Under the pieces are notes generated by a model, which saw only the letters and a program-made list of their open reading frames with translations, was not told the origin of the DNA and did no database searches. The position numbers and the translations under genes are program-made. 64,000 nucleotides of DNA from Roseomonas acroporae. Lineage in GTDB: Bacteria; Pseudomonadota; Alphaproteobacteria; Acetobacterales; Acetobacteraceae. Every line of letters starts with the position of its first letter. Position 1 is the stretch's first letter. The stretch is from positions 39,411 through 103,410 of the forward strand of contig NZ_JALPRX010000071.1 of the NCBI RefSeq assembly GCF_023223525.1, given 5' to 3'. Positions 26,173-34,890 of the stretch are shown here, piece by piece.

Positions 26173-28638
26173 ATGACCGCAGCGCCACGCCACGCCCAGC
26201 CGCTTGCCGCCATCCGCGTGGCGGAGGTGGGAGGCGGCGTGGCGCTCGCCTATGCCGGCAAGCTCTTCGCCGATTTCGGCGCCGAGGTGCTGAAGGCCGA
26301 GCCGCCGGAAGGCGACCCGCTGCGGCACGCGCCGCCGCTGGTCGAGGCGGGAGAGGGCGCCGAATCGGCCCTCTTCGCCTGGCTCAACACCAACAAGCGG
26401 GGACTGATCGCCGACCCGGCGCGCCTGCCCGGCCTCGTCGCCGATTGCGACGTGCTGCTCGACGCCCGCCCGCGCGCCGAGCGCGAGGCGCTGCCGCTGG
26501 CGCCGCGCGGCATCGCCCTGGCCCTCTCCTGGTTCGGCGACAGCGGCCCGTACCGCGACTTCGCGGCGACCGACACCACCTGCCGCGCCCTCTCCGGCAT
26601 CTTCGCCTGCACCGGGCCCGCCGAGGGGCCGCCTGCCATGCTCGGCGGCATCGCGGGCGAGGTGGTCGGCGGCCTCGCCGCCTTCAACGCCGTGGCGGCG
26701 CACCTGCTCGGCGGCCCCCCCGGTGGCCCCCTTGGCGGCCCCGCGGCCGACGGGCAGCCGGCGCGGCTGGAGCTGAGCGTGCACGAGGCCAACATCGCCA
26801 TCGCCGAGTACCAGGCGACGCAGGGCCTCACCAACCCGGAGGTGGAGCGCCGCCACGGCGTCAACCGCTTCGCCCCGACCTCGCCGCTCGGCGTCTATCC
26901 CTGCCGCGAGGGCTGGCTCGGCGTCACCGTGGTGACGCCGGCGCAGTTCCGCGCCTTCTGCGACATGATCGGCGCGCCGGAGCTGGGGCGCGACCCGCGC
27001 TACGTGATGGGCATCGAGCGCCTCCAGCACGCGGACGCGCTGGAGGCGCTGTTCGCGCCGCATCTCGCGCAGCGCACGGCGATGGAATGGTTCGAGGAGG
27101 CGCTCCGCCGCCGCCTGCCCTTCGCCGTGGTGCCGGACATGGCGGGGCTGCTGGCGACGCCGACGCACCGCGCGCGCGATGCCTTCCAGCGCGTGCGCAT
27201 CGGCGACGCCGAATTCGAGGGGCCGACCCTGCCGCAGCGCCTGACGCGCACGCCGCCGCTGGCGACCGGCACGGCGCCGCGCCTCGGCGAGCACGATGCG
27301 TCGCCGCTGGCGGCGCGATCCGTGACGCCGCTGGCGGCGCGGCCCGTGACGCCGCAAGCGGCGCGGCCGGCGGGCGCGCTGCCGTTGGCGGGCCTGCGCG
27401 TCGTCGATCTTTCCATGGGCTGGGCGGGGCCGCTCTGCACGCGCCAGCTCGCCGATCTCGGCACCGAGGTGATCAAGGTCGAGGCCTGCCAGTACCCGGA
27501 CTGGTGGCGCGGCGTCGATCCGCGCCCGGCCTTCTTCGAGAGCCGGCAGTACGAGCGCGACCTGCGCTTCTGCGTGCTGAACCGCAACAAGCGCGGCATC
27601 ACGCTCGACCTCACCGATCCCGAGGGCGCGGCGCTGCTGCGGCAATTGGTGCGCGGTGCCGACGCGGTGGTGGAGAACTACGCGCGCGAGGTGCTGCCCA
27701 AGCTCGGCCTCGACTACAAGGTGCTGTCGGCCGAGCGGCCGGACCTGGTGATGCTGTCCATGCCCGCCTTCGGCGGCGAGGGGCCGTGGCGCGACGCCCG
27801 TGCCTACGGCTCGACGCTGGAGCACGCCTCCGGCCTGCCCAGCGTCTCGGGCGAGCCGGACTGGCCGCCCACCACCAACCAGCTCGCCTATGGCGACCCG
27901 ATCGGCGGGCTGAACGGCGCCGCCGCGCTGCTGGCCGCGCTGCTGTACCGGCAGCGCACCGGCGAGGGCCAGCACATCGACCTCGCCCAGGTGGAATGCC
28001 TGTTCCCCTTGGTGGCGCCCTGGATCGTGGCGCAGTCGGCCACCGGCTCGCCCGGGCCGCGCTGGGGCAACCGCCACCCGACCCAGGCGCCGCATGGCTG
28101 CTTCCCCTGCGGCGACGGCGAGTGGCTGGCCGTCGCCGTCACCGACGACGCGGCCTGGGCGCGGCTCTGCGACGCGATCGGCCGGCCCGATCTGGGCGCG
28201 GACCCGGCGCTCGCCACGCTCGACGGGCGGCGGACGCGGGAGGGCGCGCTGGAGGCCGCGATCGCGGACTGGACGCGCCGGCACGATTCCGACGCGGCGA
28301 TGCAGGCGTTGCAGGCGGCCGGCATCGCGGCCGGCACGGTGCGCTGGCCGACCCGGCTGCGCGAGGACCCGCACCTGCTGGCGCGCGGCTTCTGGCAGCC
28401 GGCGGAACGCGCCTTCATCGGCGCGCACGGCCAGCCCTCGGCGCCGTTCCGGCCGGCCGGCGGCGCGCCCTTCGCGGTGCGGCGGCCGGCGCCGACCCTC
28501 GGCGAGCACAACGCGGCGGTGCTGGGCGGCGAGCTCGGGCTCGACGGGGCGGCGCTGGCGCGGCTGGCGGCGGCTGGCGTGATCGGCGACCGCGCCGTGC
28601 CGGTCGCCGAGCGGAAGGGGCGGGCGAGCGCCGCCTGA
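26173..28638 (+). CDS. Double-domain CaiB/BaiF (class III) CoA-transferase
   Basis: An 821-residue protein, about twice the family length, formed of two tandem class III CoA-transferase domains. Domain 1 (about 1-375) begins HAQPLAAIRVAEVGGGVALAYAGKLFADFGAEVLKAEPP; domain 2 (about 400-815) begins GLRVVDLSMGWAGPLCTRQLADLGTEVIKVEA and has RNKRGITLDLTDPEGAALL and GEGQHIDLAQVECLFPL. Typical single-domain enzymes dimerise as interlocked rings, so a fusion is structurally reasonable. At the position of the catalytic Asp, domain 2 shows Glu (QVE) and domain 1 HEA, so which half is active is open. The linker (27304-27369) is a 24-bp in-frame tandem repeat. It presumably activates the acid used by the nearby carboxylase; an alternative ATG is at 26131. 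Confidence 0.88.
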   Translation: MTAAPRHAQPLAAIRVAEVGGGVALAYAGKLFADFGAEVLKAEPPEGDPLRHAPPLVEAGEGAESALFAWLNTNKRGLIADPARLPGLVADCDVLLDARPRAEREALPLAPRGIALALSWFGDSGPYRDFAATDTTCRALSGIFACTGPAEGPPAMLGGIAGEVVGGLAAFNAVAAHLLGGPPGGPLGGPAADGQPARLELSVHEANIAIAEYQATQGLTNPEVERRHGVNRFAPTSPLGVYPCREGWLGVTVVTPAQFRAFCDMIGAPELGRDPRYVMGIERLQHADALEALFAPHLAQRTAMEWFEEALRRRLPFAVVPDMAGLLATPTHRARDAFQRVRIGDAEFEGPTLPQRLTRTPPLATGTAPRLGEHDASPLAARSVTPLAARPVTPQAARPAGALPLAGLRVVDLSMGWAGPLCTRQLADLGTEVIKVEACQYPDWWRGVDPRPAFFESRQYERDLRFCVLNRNKRGITLDLTDPEGAALLRQLVRGADAVVENYAREVLPKLGLDYKVLSAERPDLVMLSMPAFGGEGPWRDARAYGSTLEHASGLPSVSGEPDWPPTTNQLAYGDPIGGLNGAAALLAALLYRQRTGEGQHIDLAQVECLFPLVAPWIVAQSATGSPGPRWGNRHPTQAPHGCFPCGDGEWLAVAVTDDAAWARLCDAIGRPDLGADPALATLDGRRTREGALEAAIADWTRRHDSDAAMQALQAAGIAAGTVRWPTRLREDPHLLARGFWQPAERAFIGAHGQPSAPFRPAGGAPFAVRRPAPTLGEHNAAVLGGELGLDGAALARLAAAGVIGDRAVPVAERKGRASAA

Positions 28639-28846
28639 GGCACGCGGCGGCGCCGTTCGATCCGTCCCGGCGGACCGCAGGTCTCGAAGGGGAACCGTTC
28701 CCCACGGTCCTTCGGTGCAGTGTCCGGGGCCGGGGCGGATCGGCGAACCCCGCCCTTCGCGTGACACGAACGAAGCCGGGGGCGATGCCCGGCGCGCGGG
28801 CGATCGGGGGCAACCCGACGCGCAGCAGCAGGAGGAAGGTCCGAGA

Positions 28847-29818
28847 ATGCCGAACCCCGTCACCCGCCGCGCCTTCGCCGGCGGCCTCGCCGCCCTGCCG
28901 GTCCTGGCACGGGCCGCCCGCGCGGAGGAGGCGCCCTGGCCGAACCGGCCGGTGCGGCTGATCTACCCCTTCGCCCCCGGCGGCGGCGACGCCTTCGCCC
29001 GCACCGTGGCCGAGCGGCTGCGCGAGACGCTCGGGCAGAGCGTGGTGGTGGAGAACCGGCCGGGCGCCAACACCATCATCGCCGCCGAGGCCACGGCGCG
29101 CGCGCCGAAGGACGGCTACACGATCGGCTGGGTGGCGACGAGCACGCTCTCGCTCAATCCCAACCTCTACGCCAGCCTGCCCTACCGGCTGGAGGATTTC
29201 GCGCCGCTCTGCCAGGCCTACCGCGCGCCGCTCGCCTTCGCCGTCAGCGCGCAGCTGCCCATCCGCACCGTGGCCGAGGCGCTCGACTACATCCGCGCCA
29301 ATCCGGGCGCCGGCTGCGGCAGCGTCGGCAACGGCTCCTCGCCGCACATCGCGATGGAGCTGATGATGGCGCGCAGCGGCGTGCGGCTGCAGAACGTCGC
29401 CTATCGCGGCGAGGCGCCGATCGTCACCGATCTCGGCGCCGGGCGGATCCCGTTCTACGCCGGATCGGTCTATTCCCTGCTGCCCTTCCGGGAGGGCGGG
29501 ACCTTCCGCATCCTGGCCCTGACCTCGGCCGAGCGGCTGGCGATCATGCCCGAGGTGCCGACGCTGCGCGAGACGGTGCATCCGGACGTGGTGTTCGAGT
29601 TCTGGCACGGCGTGGTGGCGCCGGCCGGCGTGCCGCAGCCCGTGCTGCGGCGCCTCGCCGACGCGCTGTCGGAGGCGATCCGCAGCGACTTCGTGCGCAG
29701 CCGCGCGACGCCCGACGTGCGGCTCGACCCGGTCGTGCTCGACGACTTCGCGGCGATGATCCGCGGCGAGCAGGCGCGCTACGGGGCGCTGATCCGGGAG
29801 CGCGGCATCACCCTCTGA
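28847..29818 (+). CDS. Bug-type (TTT) substrate-binding protein
   Basis: A 323-residue receptor starting MPNPVTRRAFAGGLAALPVLARAARAEE, a twin-arginine-like signal peptide, preceded by the strong site AGGAGGAAGG. Bug motifs: VRLIYPFAPGGGDAFARTVAERL, QSVVVENRPGANTIIAAEATAR, LPYRLEDFAPLCQAYR and NVAYRGEAPIVTDLGAGRIPFYAG. It follows the CoA-transferase gene on the same strand after about 208 bp and is ended by a hairpin repeat that begins within its stop codon region. It probably belongs to the GntR-linked regulon, though the gap leaves room for its own promoter. Confidence 0.87.
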   Translation: MPNPVTRRAFAGGLAALPVLARAARAEEAPWPNRPVRLIYPFAPGGGDAFARTVAERLRETLGQSVVVENRPGANTIIAAEATARAPKDGYTIGWVATSTLSLNPNLYASLPYRLEDFAPLCQAYRAPLAFAVSAQLPIRTVAEALDYIRANPGAGCGSVGNGSSPHIAMELMMARSGVRLQNVAYRGEAPIVTDLGAGRIPFYAGSVYSLLPFREGGTFRILALTSAERLAIMPEVPTLRETVHPDVVFEFWHGVVAPAGVPQPVLRRLADALSEAIRSDFVRSRATPDVRLDPVVLDDFAAMIRGEQARYGALIRERGITL

Positions 29819-29819
29819 C

Positions 29820-29891
29820 ACCGGCCCGCGCAAGTCCCGGCTTGTGCGGGCCGGTATCGCGCGCGGGGCTGGGTGGGGCGGCCGCGCGCCG
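29820..29891. repeat. Dispersed palindromic repeat, family 3, copy A
   Basis: A hairpin (ACCGGCCCGCGCAAG / CTTGTGCGGGCCGGT, 29820-29834 and 29841-29855, one G-T pair) starts right after the receptor's stop and is followed by the block ATCGCGCGCGGGGC...GGGCGGCCGCGCGCCG. The same block plus a related 15-bp hairpin occur at 36002-36085 (inverted) and 60349-60425. Here it can serve as a terminator between convergent receptor genes. Confidence 0.8.
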
Positions 29892-29962
29892 AGCCGGCGA
29901 AGCATGCGGGGCCGCCCGCCGACGGACCGTATCGACGCGACGGATCCAGGCGGCGCGGCCCG

Positions 29963-30940
29963 TCAGTCGGCGTATTCGCCCGCTGCCGCGATGACCGGAC
30001 GCCACCGGGCGATCTCGGCGTCAAGCAGCGCCCGGTGCGCCTCCGGCGTCGCCCGTTCCGGCGGCTCGGGCGTCGTGGCGAGGTCGGCGAAGCGCGCCAC
30101 CACCGCCGGATCGGCCAGCGCCGCGCGCAGCGACTGCGCCAGCCGCTCGACCACCGGGCGCGGCGTGCCGCGCGGCACGTAGAAGCCGTGCCAGATCGTC
30201 ACCAGCAGCCCGGGCATGCCGCCCTCGGCCGTGGTCGGCACGTCGGGCAGCGCGGCCAGGCGCCGCGGCGTCGTCACGGCGAATACCTTCACGCGGCCGT
30301 CCCGGATATAGGGCACGGTGTTGGTGGTCTGATCGCAGGCGAGGTCGACGCGCCCGCCCATCATCTCCGTCATGATCGGCGCCGTGCCGCGGAAGGCGAC
30401 CGCGGTGACCGGCACCTGCAGCAGGGAGCGGAACAGCGTGGCGCAGAGATGGCTCGCCGAGCCGAGGCCGGCATGGGCGAGGTTCACCTCCGCGCCGGTG
30501 CGGCGGATCCAGGCCACCAGCTCCGGCAGCGTGGCCGCCGGCAGGTCCGGGCGGCCGATCAGCGTCATCGGCACGGGCGTGATCAGCCCCACCGTGTCGA
30601 AGGCGGTCAGCGGGTCGTAGGGCAGGCGGCGGTACAGCGCCGGCGCCGTCGCGACGCCGACATTGCCGAGCAGCAGCGTGTAGCCGTCCGGCCGTGCCTG
30701 CGCGACGCGCTGCGCGCCGATGGTGCCGCCCGCGCCGGTGACGTTCTCCGCCACCACGGCGACGCCGAGGTCGCGCGACATCGCCTCGCCGAGCTGGCGC
30801 GCCACCACGTCGGTGGGGCCGCCGGCGGCGAAGGGCACGATCACCGTGACCGTGCGTTCCGGAAAGCGCTCCTGCGCGCCGGCGGGGGAGAGGGCCAGCA
30901 ACAGCCCGGCCAGCGCGACCCCGATCGTCCTGCTTCTCAT
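29963..30940 (-). CDS. Bug-type (TTT) substrate-binding protein
   Basis: A 325-residue receptor. The ATG at 30940 (MRSRTIGVALAGLLLALSPAGAQ) gives a typical signal peptide and is preceded by GGGAGAAG; the open frame upstream runs antisense through intergenic sequence and is ignored. Motifs: TVTVIVPFAAGGPTDVVARQLGEAM, VAVVAENVTGAGGTIGAQRVA, LPYDPLTAFDTVGLITPVPM and AVAFRGTAPIMTEMMGGRVDLACDQ. It lies 230 bp downstream of the MDR oxidoreductase gene and is probably the last gene of the dioxygenase-BKACE cluster. Confidence 0.88.
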   Translation of the reverse strand: MRSRTIGVALAGLLLALSPAGAQERFPERTVTVIVPFAAGGPTDVVARQLGEAMSRDLGVAVVAENVTGAGGTIGAQRVAQARPDGYTLLLGNVGVATAPALYRRLPYDPLTAFDTVGLITPVPMTLIGRPDLPAATLPELVAWIRRTGAEVNLAHAGLGSASHLCATLFRSLLQVPVTAVAFRGTAPIMTEMMGGRVDLACDQTTNTVPYIRDGRVKVFAVTTPRRLAALPDVPTTAEGGMPGLLVTIWHGFYVPRGTPRPVVERLAQSLRAALADPAVVARFADLATTPEPPERATPEAHRALLDAEIARWRPVIAAAGEYAD

Positions 30941-30959
30941 CCGCTTCTCCCGTTCCTGG

Positions 30960-31166
30960 TCTTGTCGCCCGGGTTCGGGATCGCTCCCCGAACCCCGCCG
31001 GGGAGGACGTTGCCCTCCCCGGGTCCTCCCGCCGGGAGCGAAGCCCGCGGGGATCGCCATCGGCCTTGCGGGCACGCACACCCGTGCGGAAGAAGGCCGG
31101 CGGAACCTCGGAATCCGGGCTTCCCGGCGGATCGGCGGCGGGGAGGGCGGCGCCCTCCCCGTTCCG
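30960..31166. repeat. Hairpin-rich intergenic element related to family 1
   Basis: The gap between the Bug receptor and the MDR gene contains several hairpins: GGGTTCGGG/CCCGAACCC near 30970-30994, GGGGAGG/CCTCCCC nearby, and CGGGGAGGG/CCCTCCCCG near 31138-31161. The succession GGAACCTCGGAATCC... GGCGGAT... GGGGAGGGCGGCGCCCTCCCC resembles a degenerate copy of family 1 (5500-5640). It is non-coding. Confidence 0.5.
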
Positions 31167-31170
31167 CCCG

Positions 31171-32244
31171 CTACCCGCGCGGCTCCAGCAGCACGCGCTG
31201 CGTGGCGCCGCCGAGCACGATCCGGTACGCCTCCGCCGCGCGTTCCAGCGGGAAGACGTGGTCCGCCTCGATCTCGTAGGGCGAGAGCGCGCCGCTCTCG
31301 AAGCCGGGCCGCAGCGATTCCAGCACCGCGCCGGTCTCGGCCGCCGTGAGCGCCAGCGTGTCGACGCCGACGTAGCGGTGCCGGCCGCGATAGAAGGCGA
31401 AGATGTCGAACGGCACGGCGCGGTCCTGCGTCGCGATGAAGACCTGCACCGCGCCGTGCGCCATCGCCGCGTTGCCGGCGGCGAACCAGGGCGAGCCGAC
31501 GCAGTTGAACACGATGTCGGCGCCGTGCCCGTCCGTCGCCGCGCGCACCGCCTGCGCCACGTCCACCGCGCGGCAGTCGAACACCGCCTCGGCGCCGCGC
31601 ACCGCGACCTCGCGCCGCACCCCGGCGAGGACGCGCGCCCCGGCGGCGGCGGCGATGCGGCACGCCGCCTGACCGACGCGCCCGTTGGCGCCGAGCACCA
31701 GCACCACCTGGCCGGGATGCACGCCGCCCGCCTCGCGCAGGCCCACCTCGGCCGTCACGAAGGGCACGCCGATCGCGGCCGCCTCGCGCATCGACAGGGT
31801 CTCGGGCTTGCGGAACACGGCCTCGGGCGGCAGGGCGAGGTAGCGGGCATGGCTGCCGTCGCGCGTGATGCCGACATCGCCGCCCGAGCCCCACACCTCC
31901 AGCCCGAGCAGCCCGGCCGGGCCTTCCACCACCCGGCCCGCGAAGTCGCGGCCCGGCGTGCGGGGGAACACGGCCTTGGGCATGGCGCCCAGCACCGCCT
32001 TGACGTCGGAGGGGTTCACCCCGGCGGCGGCGACCTCGACCAGGCACCAGCCGGGCGGCAGCGCCGGGCGGTGCTCGACCAGGGCAAGGCCCAGCGCGTC
32101 GGGACCGGCCGCCCTGGTGGCGACGCGCAGTGCGGGAGCGTCGCCCGGAACGGGCGCGGAGGTGTCGCCCGGAACGGGCGCGGAAGCTTCACCCGGAACG
32201 GGCGCGGAGACAGGGCCCGGCAGGGGGCTGGATAGGGCGGACAT
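31171..32244 (-). CDS. MDR-type NADPH:quinone reductase/alcohol dehydrogenase-like protein
   Basis: A 357-residue medium-chain reductase. The GroES-like domain has EVAAAGVNPSDVKAVLGAMPKAVFPRTPGRDFAGRVVEG; the cofactor domain has AAAIGVPFVTAEVGL and VLVLGANGRVGQAACRIAAAAGARVLAG. Cys/His zinc-ligand sets are not evident, pointing to the zinc-free quinone-reductase branch. The first 40 residues are three 8-residue repeats (SAPVPGxx) encoded by 24-bp tandem DNA at 32138-32209, so the functional protein may begin near LRVATRAAG. It follows the BKACE gene by 11 bp. It could reduce an enone or keto intermediate, for example from ring cleavage, but this is inference. Confidence 0.85.
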   Translation of the reverse strand: MSALSSPLPGPVSAPVPGEASAPVPGDTSAPVPGDAPALRVATRAAGPDALGLALVEHRPALPPGWCLVEVAAAGVNPSDVKAVLGAMPKAVFPRTPGRDFAGRVVEGPAGLLGLEVWGSGGDVGITRDGSHARYLALPPEAVFRKPETLSMREAAAIGVPFVTAEVGLREAGGVHPGQVVLVLGANGRVGQAACRIAAAAGARVLAGVRREVAVRGAEAVFDCRAVDVAQAVRAATDGHGADIVFNCVGSPWFAAGNAAMAHGAVQVFIATQDRAVPFDIFAFYRGRHRYVGVDTLALTAAETGAVLESLRPGFESGALSPYEIEADHVFPLERAAEAYRIVLGGATQRVLLEPRG

Positions 32245-32255
32245 GCGTCGTTCCC

Positions 32256-33140
32256 TCAGGACAGGCCGATGATGGCGCGGGCGCGCGCCGGGCCGGCGAG
32301 GCGGCTGCCCAGCGATTCGACGATGCGCCGCGCCTTGGCGACCATCGCGGCGTTGGACGGGGCGAGCACGCCGCGCTCGATCATCACCGCATCCTCCAGC
32401 CCGACGCGCGCATGCCCGCCGGCGAGCACGGATTGCGCCACCATCGGGAAGGCGGCGCGGCCGATGCCGATCGCGGTGAACTCGGCCGCCTCGGGCAGCA
32501 GGTTGCGCGCGTAGAGCACGGTCTCGGGCGAGGGCTGGAAGCCATAGCGCACGCCCATCACGAAGGAGCAGAGCGGCGGCGCGGCCAGCGTCCCGTCCGC
32601 CAGCAGGTCGCGCATCAGCGCGATGTCGCCGGAATCGAACAGCTCGATCTCCGGCACCGCGCCGGCGGCGCGGATCGCGGCGGCCATGCGGCGGACGTTG
32701 CGCGGCGTGTTGATCACCACCTCGCCGCCCGAATTCATCGTGTTGAGGTCGAGCGTCGCGATGTCCGGCCGCAGCTCCGTGATGTGCGCGGTGCGGATCG
32801 CCGGCGTCGTCAGCGTGGTGCCCGGCGCCGCCAGCCGCGGTTCCTCCTCGGAGGGCACGAAGCGCCCGCCCGGGCCGGTGGTGAGGTTGATGATCAGCGA
32901 CGGGTTGCGCGCGCGGATGCGCTCCACCACCTCGCGGTAGTAGGCGAGCTCCATGCTGGGGCGGCCGGTCTCCGGGTCGCGCACGTGCAGATGCACGATG
33001 GCGGCCCCTTCCTCGGCGGCGGCGAGCGACGCCTCGGCGATCTCCAGAGGCGTCACGGGCAGGCCGGGATGCTGCTCGCGCGTCGTCAGGTTGCCGGTGA
33101 CGGCGCAGGTCAGGATGACCTCGTCGCGCACGGCCCTCAC
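32256..33140 (-). CDS. BKACE family beta-keto acid cleavage enzyme
   Basis: A 294-residue TIM-barrel enzyme of the beta-keto acid cleavage family (formerly DUF849). The start is EVILTCAVTGNLTTREQHPGLPVTP; the metal motif is AAIVHLHVRDPETGRPS (two zinc-binding His), followed by NLTTGPGGRFVPSEEEPR, NTMNSGGEVVINTPRNVRRMA, PEIELFDSGDIALM and the C-terminal HARVGLEDAVMIERGVLAPSNAAMV. The family converts a beta-keto acid plus acetyl-CoA to acetoacetate plus a new acyl-CoA. The GTG at 33140 overlaps the TGA of the SDR gene as GTGA. Next to an intradiol dioxygenase, a 3-oxoadipate-like substrate is attractive but unproven. Confidence 0.93.
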   Translation of the reverse strand: MRAVRDEVILTCAVTGNLTTREQHPGLPVTPLEIAEASLAAAEEGAAIVHLHVRDPETGRPSMELAYYREVVERIRARNPSLIINLTTGPGGRFVPSEEEPRLAAPGTTLTTPAIRTAHITELRPDIATLDLNTMNSGGEVVINTPRNVRRMAAAIRAAGAVPEIELFDSGDIALMRDLLADGTLAAPPLCSFVMGVRYGFQPSPETVLYARNLLPEAAEFTAIGIGRAAFPMVAQSVLAGGHARVGLEDAVMIERGVLAPSNAAMVAKARRIVESLGSRLAGPARARAIIGLS

Positions 33141-33877
33141 AGCGCCCGCCCCCCGTCCACCAGGATCACGGAGCCGGTCGAGTAGGTCAGCAGGGTCGCG
33201 CAGGCGAGGATCGCCTCGGCCACGTCCTCGGGCCGCGCCACGCGCCGCAGCGGGATGCCGGGCGCGAGCTTCGCGTTGGCGTCGGCGCCGCGCCCCGGCA
33301 CGAAGCCGGTATCCACCACGCCGGGCGAGACCGACATCACGCGCACGGCGGGCGCCAGCGCGCGGGCCAGCGACTTCGTCAGGCTGTCGGTGGCCGCCTT
33401 CAGCGCCGCGTAGGCGAGGTTGGAGCCCGAGCCGTTCAGCCCGGCGATCGAGGAGACGTTCACCACCAGCCCCTCGGACTCCGCCAGCAGCGGTCGGAAG
33501 GCGCGCACCGCGGCGAAGGGGCCGCGCCAGTTCGCCGCCCACATCGCGTCGAGGAAGGCGTCGTCCAGCGCGTCGAGATCGGCGTGCGGGATGGCGCGGG
33601 TGAAGCCGGCGCTGTTCACCAGCAGGTCGCAGCGGCCGCGCCGCGCGCTCACCTCGCCGGCCAGCGCGTCCAGCGAGGCGCTGTCCTCGGACGCGGCGTG
33701 CAGCGCCGCGTGCCCCTCGCCCGGCAGCGACGCGACCAGTGCCGCCGCCGCCTCGGCGTTGCGGTGATACGTCACCGTCACCGCCGCGCCGGACGCCGCG
33801 AGCAGCCGCGCCGTCGCCGCGCCGATGCCGCCCGAGCCGCCGATCACCACGGCGGTGCTTCCCTGCAGGTCCCTCAT
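33137..33877 (-). CDS. SDR family oxidoreductase
   Basis: A 246-residue short-chain dehydrogenase. VIGGSGGIGAATARLL is the cofactor motif at residues 11-26; VTYHRNAEAA after beta-2 suggests NADP rather than NAD. NSAGFTRAIPH replaces the usual NNAG, the catalytic Ser is in VNVSSIAGLNG and the Tyr/Lys pair in LAYAALKAATDSL; the end is YSTGSVILVDGGRAL. It starts 10 bp after the intradiol dioxygenase stop and overlaps the BKACE gene. A ketoreductase or dehydrogenase in aromatic breakdown is likely; the substrate is unknown. Confidence 0.9.
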   Translation of the reverse strand: MRDLQGSTAVVIGGSGGIGAATARLLAASGAAVTVTYHRNAEAAAALVASLPGEGHAALHAASEDSASLDALAGEVSARRGRCDLLVNSAGFTRAIPHADLDALDDAFLDAMWAANWRGPFAAVRAFRPLLAESEGLVVNVSSIAGLNGSGSNLAYAALKAATDSLTKSLARALAPAVRVMSVSPGVVDTGFVPGRGADANAKLAPGIPLRRVARPEDVAEAILACATLLTYSTGSVILVDGGRAL

Positions 33878-33887
33878 GGCGAGTTCC

Positions 33888-34772
33888 TCACGCGATCGGC
33901 GGCACCGGCAGGCGCGCCTCCCCGGGTTCGAGATGGAAGGTGTAGTCGAGGCTCCACCACTCGCCCGCGCCGCCGTCCGGCGCCGCGCCCTCGCCCCGCC
34001 GGAAGCCGCCGACCAGCGCGCGGGTGACGCCGAACACCACATCGGATCCGAGGTGCTCGTCGTCGTCCACGAAGACCTGGGTGATCAGCGTCCTGTAGCC
34101 GGGCTTGTGGATCAGGAAGTGCAGGTGCGCGGGGCGGAAGGGGTGCCGGCGCTGCGCGCGCAGCAGGTCGCCGGTCGGGCCGTCGGTCGGCACCGGGTAG
34201 CCGGCGGGCTTGACCGAGACGAAGCGGAACCGTCCCTCGGCATCGGTGACGAACTGCCCGCGCAGGTTCATCTCGGCCTGCGCGGCGTCCTGGTTCTCGT
34301 ACATGCCGGTGGGCGAGGAGTGCCACACGTCCACCCGCGCATCCGCCACCGGCGCGCCGCCCGACAGCACGGTGCAGCGCGCGAACAGGCGCGGGCCCGG
34401 CGTCGGGCTGCGCACCAGGCTGCCGCCATCCGGGGTGCGCGGCGAATTGTCGCGCCAGAACGGCCCGAGCAGCGCCGCGGCCGTCTCGGTCGCGCCGTCG
34501 TCGCCGTTGTTGAGCAGGCAGACCAGGGTGGAGACGCCGAGCGCGTCGGAGAACAGCACGCCCTCGTTGTGCGTCGCGGTGTTCGCCTGGCCGACGCGGC
34601 CGAGGAACTCCACCCCGTATTCCCATTCCTGCTCGGTCGGCCGGACCTCCCGCACGAAGGCGTGCAGGTGGCGCACCAGCGCCGCCGTCACCTCGCGCAG
34701 CCTCGGGTCGGGTGTCGCCGCCATGGCGGCCAGCACGGCGGGGGTCACGTCCGCTGCCTTGTCGATGATCAC
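33888..34772 (-). CDS. Intradiol ring-cleavage dioxygenase (hydroxyquinol/catechol 1,2-dioxygenase type)
   Basis: A 294-residue non-haem Fe(III) dioxygenase. The N-terminal helical dimer domain (AALVRHLHAFVREVRPTEQEWEYGVEFLGRVGQ, then LFSDALGVSTLVCLLNN) identifies the catechol/hydroxyquinol 1,2-dioxygenase branch rather than protocatechuate enzymes. The iron ligands are visible: Tyr in PTGMYENQD, Tyr in PAGYPVPTDGPTGDLL, and two His in HPFRPAHLHFLIHKPGY. Length and the conserved start suit hydroxyquinol 1,2-dioxygenase, which yields maleylacetate; catechol as substrate is an alternative. It is the first gene of the minus-strand cluster, facing lacI-type gene 34891 across a region with repeated operator-like sites. 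Confidence 0.93.
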   Translation of the reverse strand: MIIDKAADVTPAVLAAMAATPDPRLREVTAALVRHLHAFVREVRPTEQEWEYGVEFLGRVGQANTATHNEGVLFSDALGVSTLVCLLNNGDDGATETAAALLGPFWRDNSPRTPDGGSLVRSPTPGPRLFARCTVLSGGAPVADARVDVWHSSPTGMYENQDAAQAEMNLRGQFVTDAEGRFRFVSVKPAGYPVPTDGPTGDLLRAQRRHPFRPAHLHFLIHKPGYRTLITQVFVDDDEHLGSDVVFGVTRALVGGFRRGEGAAPDGGAGEWWSLDYTFHLEPGEARLPVPPIA

Positions 34773-34824
34773 GATGCGCTCCTCTCGCCGCCTCTCGTGG
34801 GGCGGCTTCTGCGGTGGAGGGATC

Positions 34825-34863
34825 TTTGCAAACGTTCCTGCAAACGTTTGTAGGATCGTTTGC
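34825..34863. promoter_or_regulatory. Cluster of LacI-type operator sites
   Basis: In 39 bp there is a perfect palindrome CAAACGTTTG (34841-34850) flanked by a related CAAACGTT (34829-34836) and an inverted CGTTTGC (34857-34863). A central CG palindrome of this sort is typical of LacI/GalR-family operators. The sites lie between the divergent intradiol dioxygenase and regulator genes and could control both. The assignment to the neighbouring regulator is inference. Confidence 0.75.
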
Positions 34864-34890
34864 GGCGCGGTGCAAGCCTATATTGCCGCC

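Noticed and set aside
26113..28863. 916-codon open frame antisense to the CoA-transferase gene
   Set aside because: No recognisable domain, and its His/Arg/Gly-rich composition is the usual antisense shadow of GC-rich coding DNA; the plus frame has two clear CoA-transferase domains.
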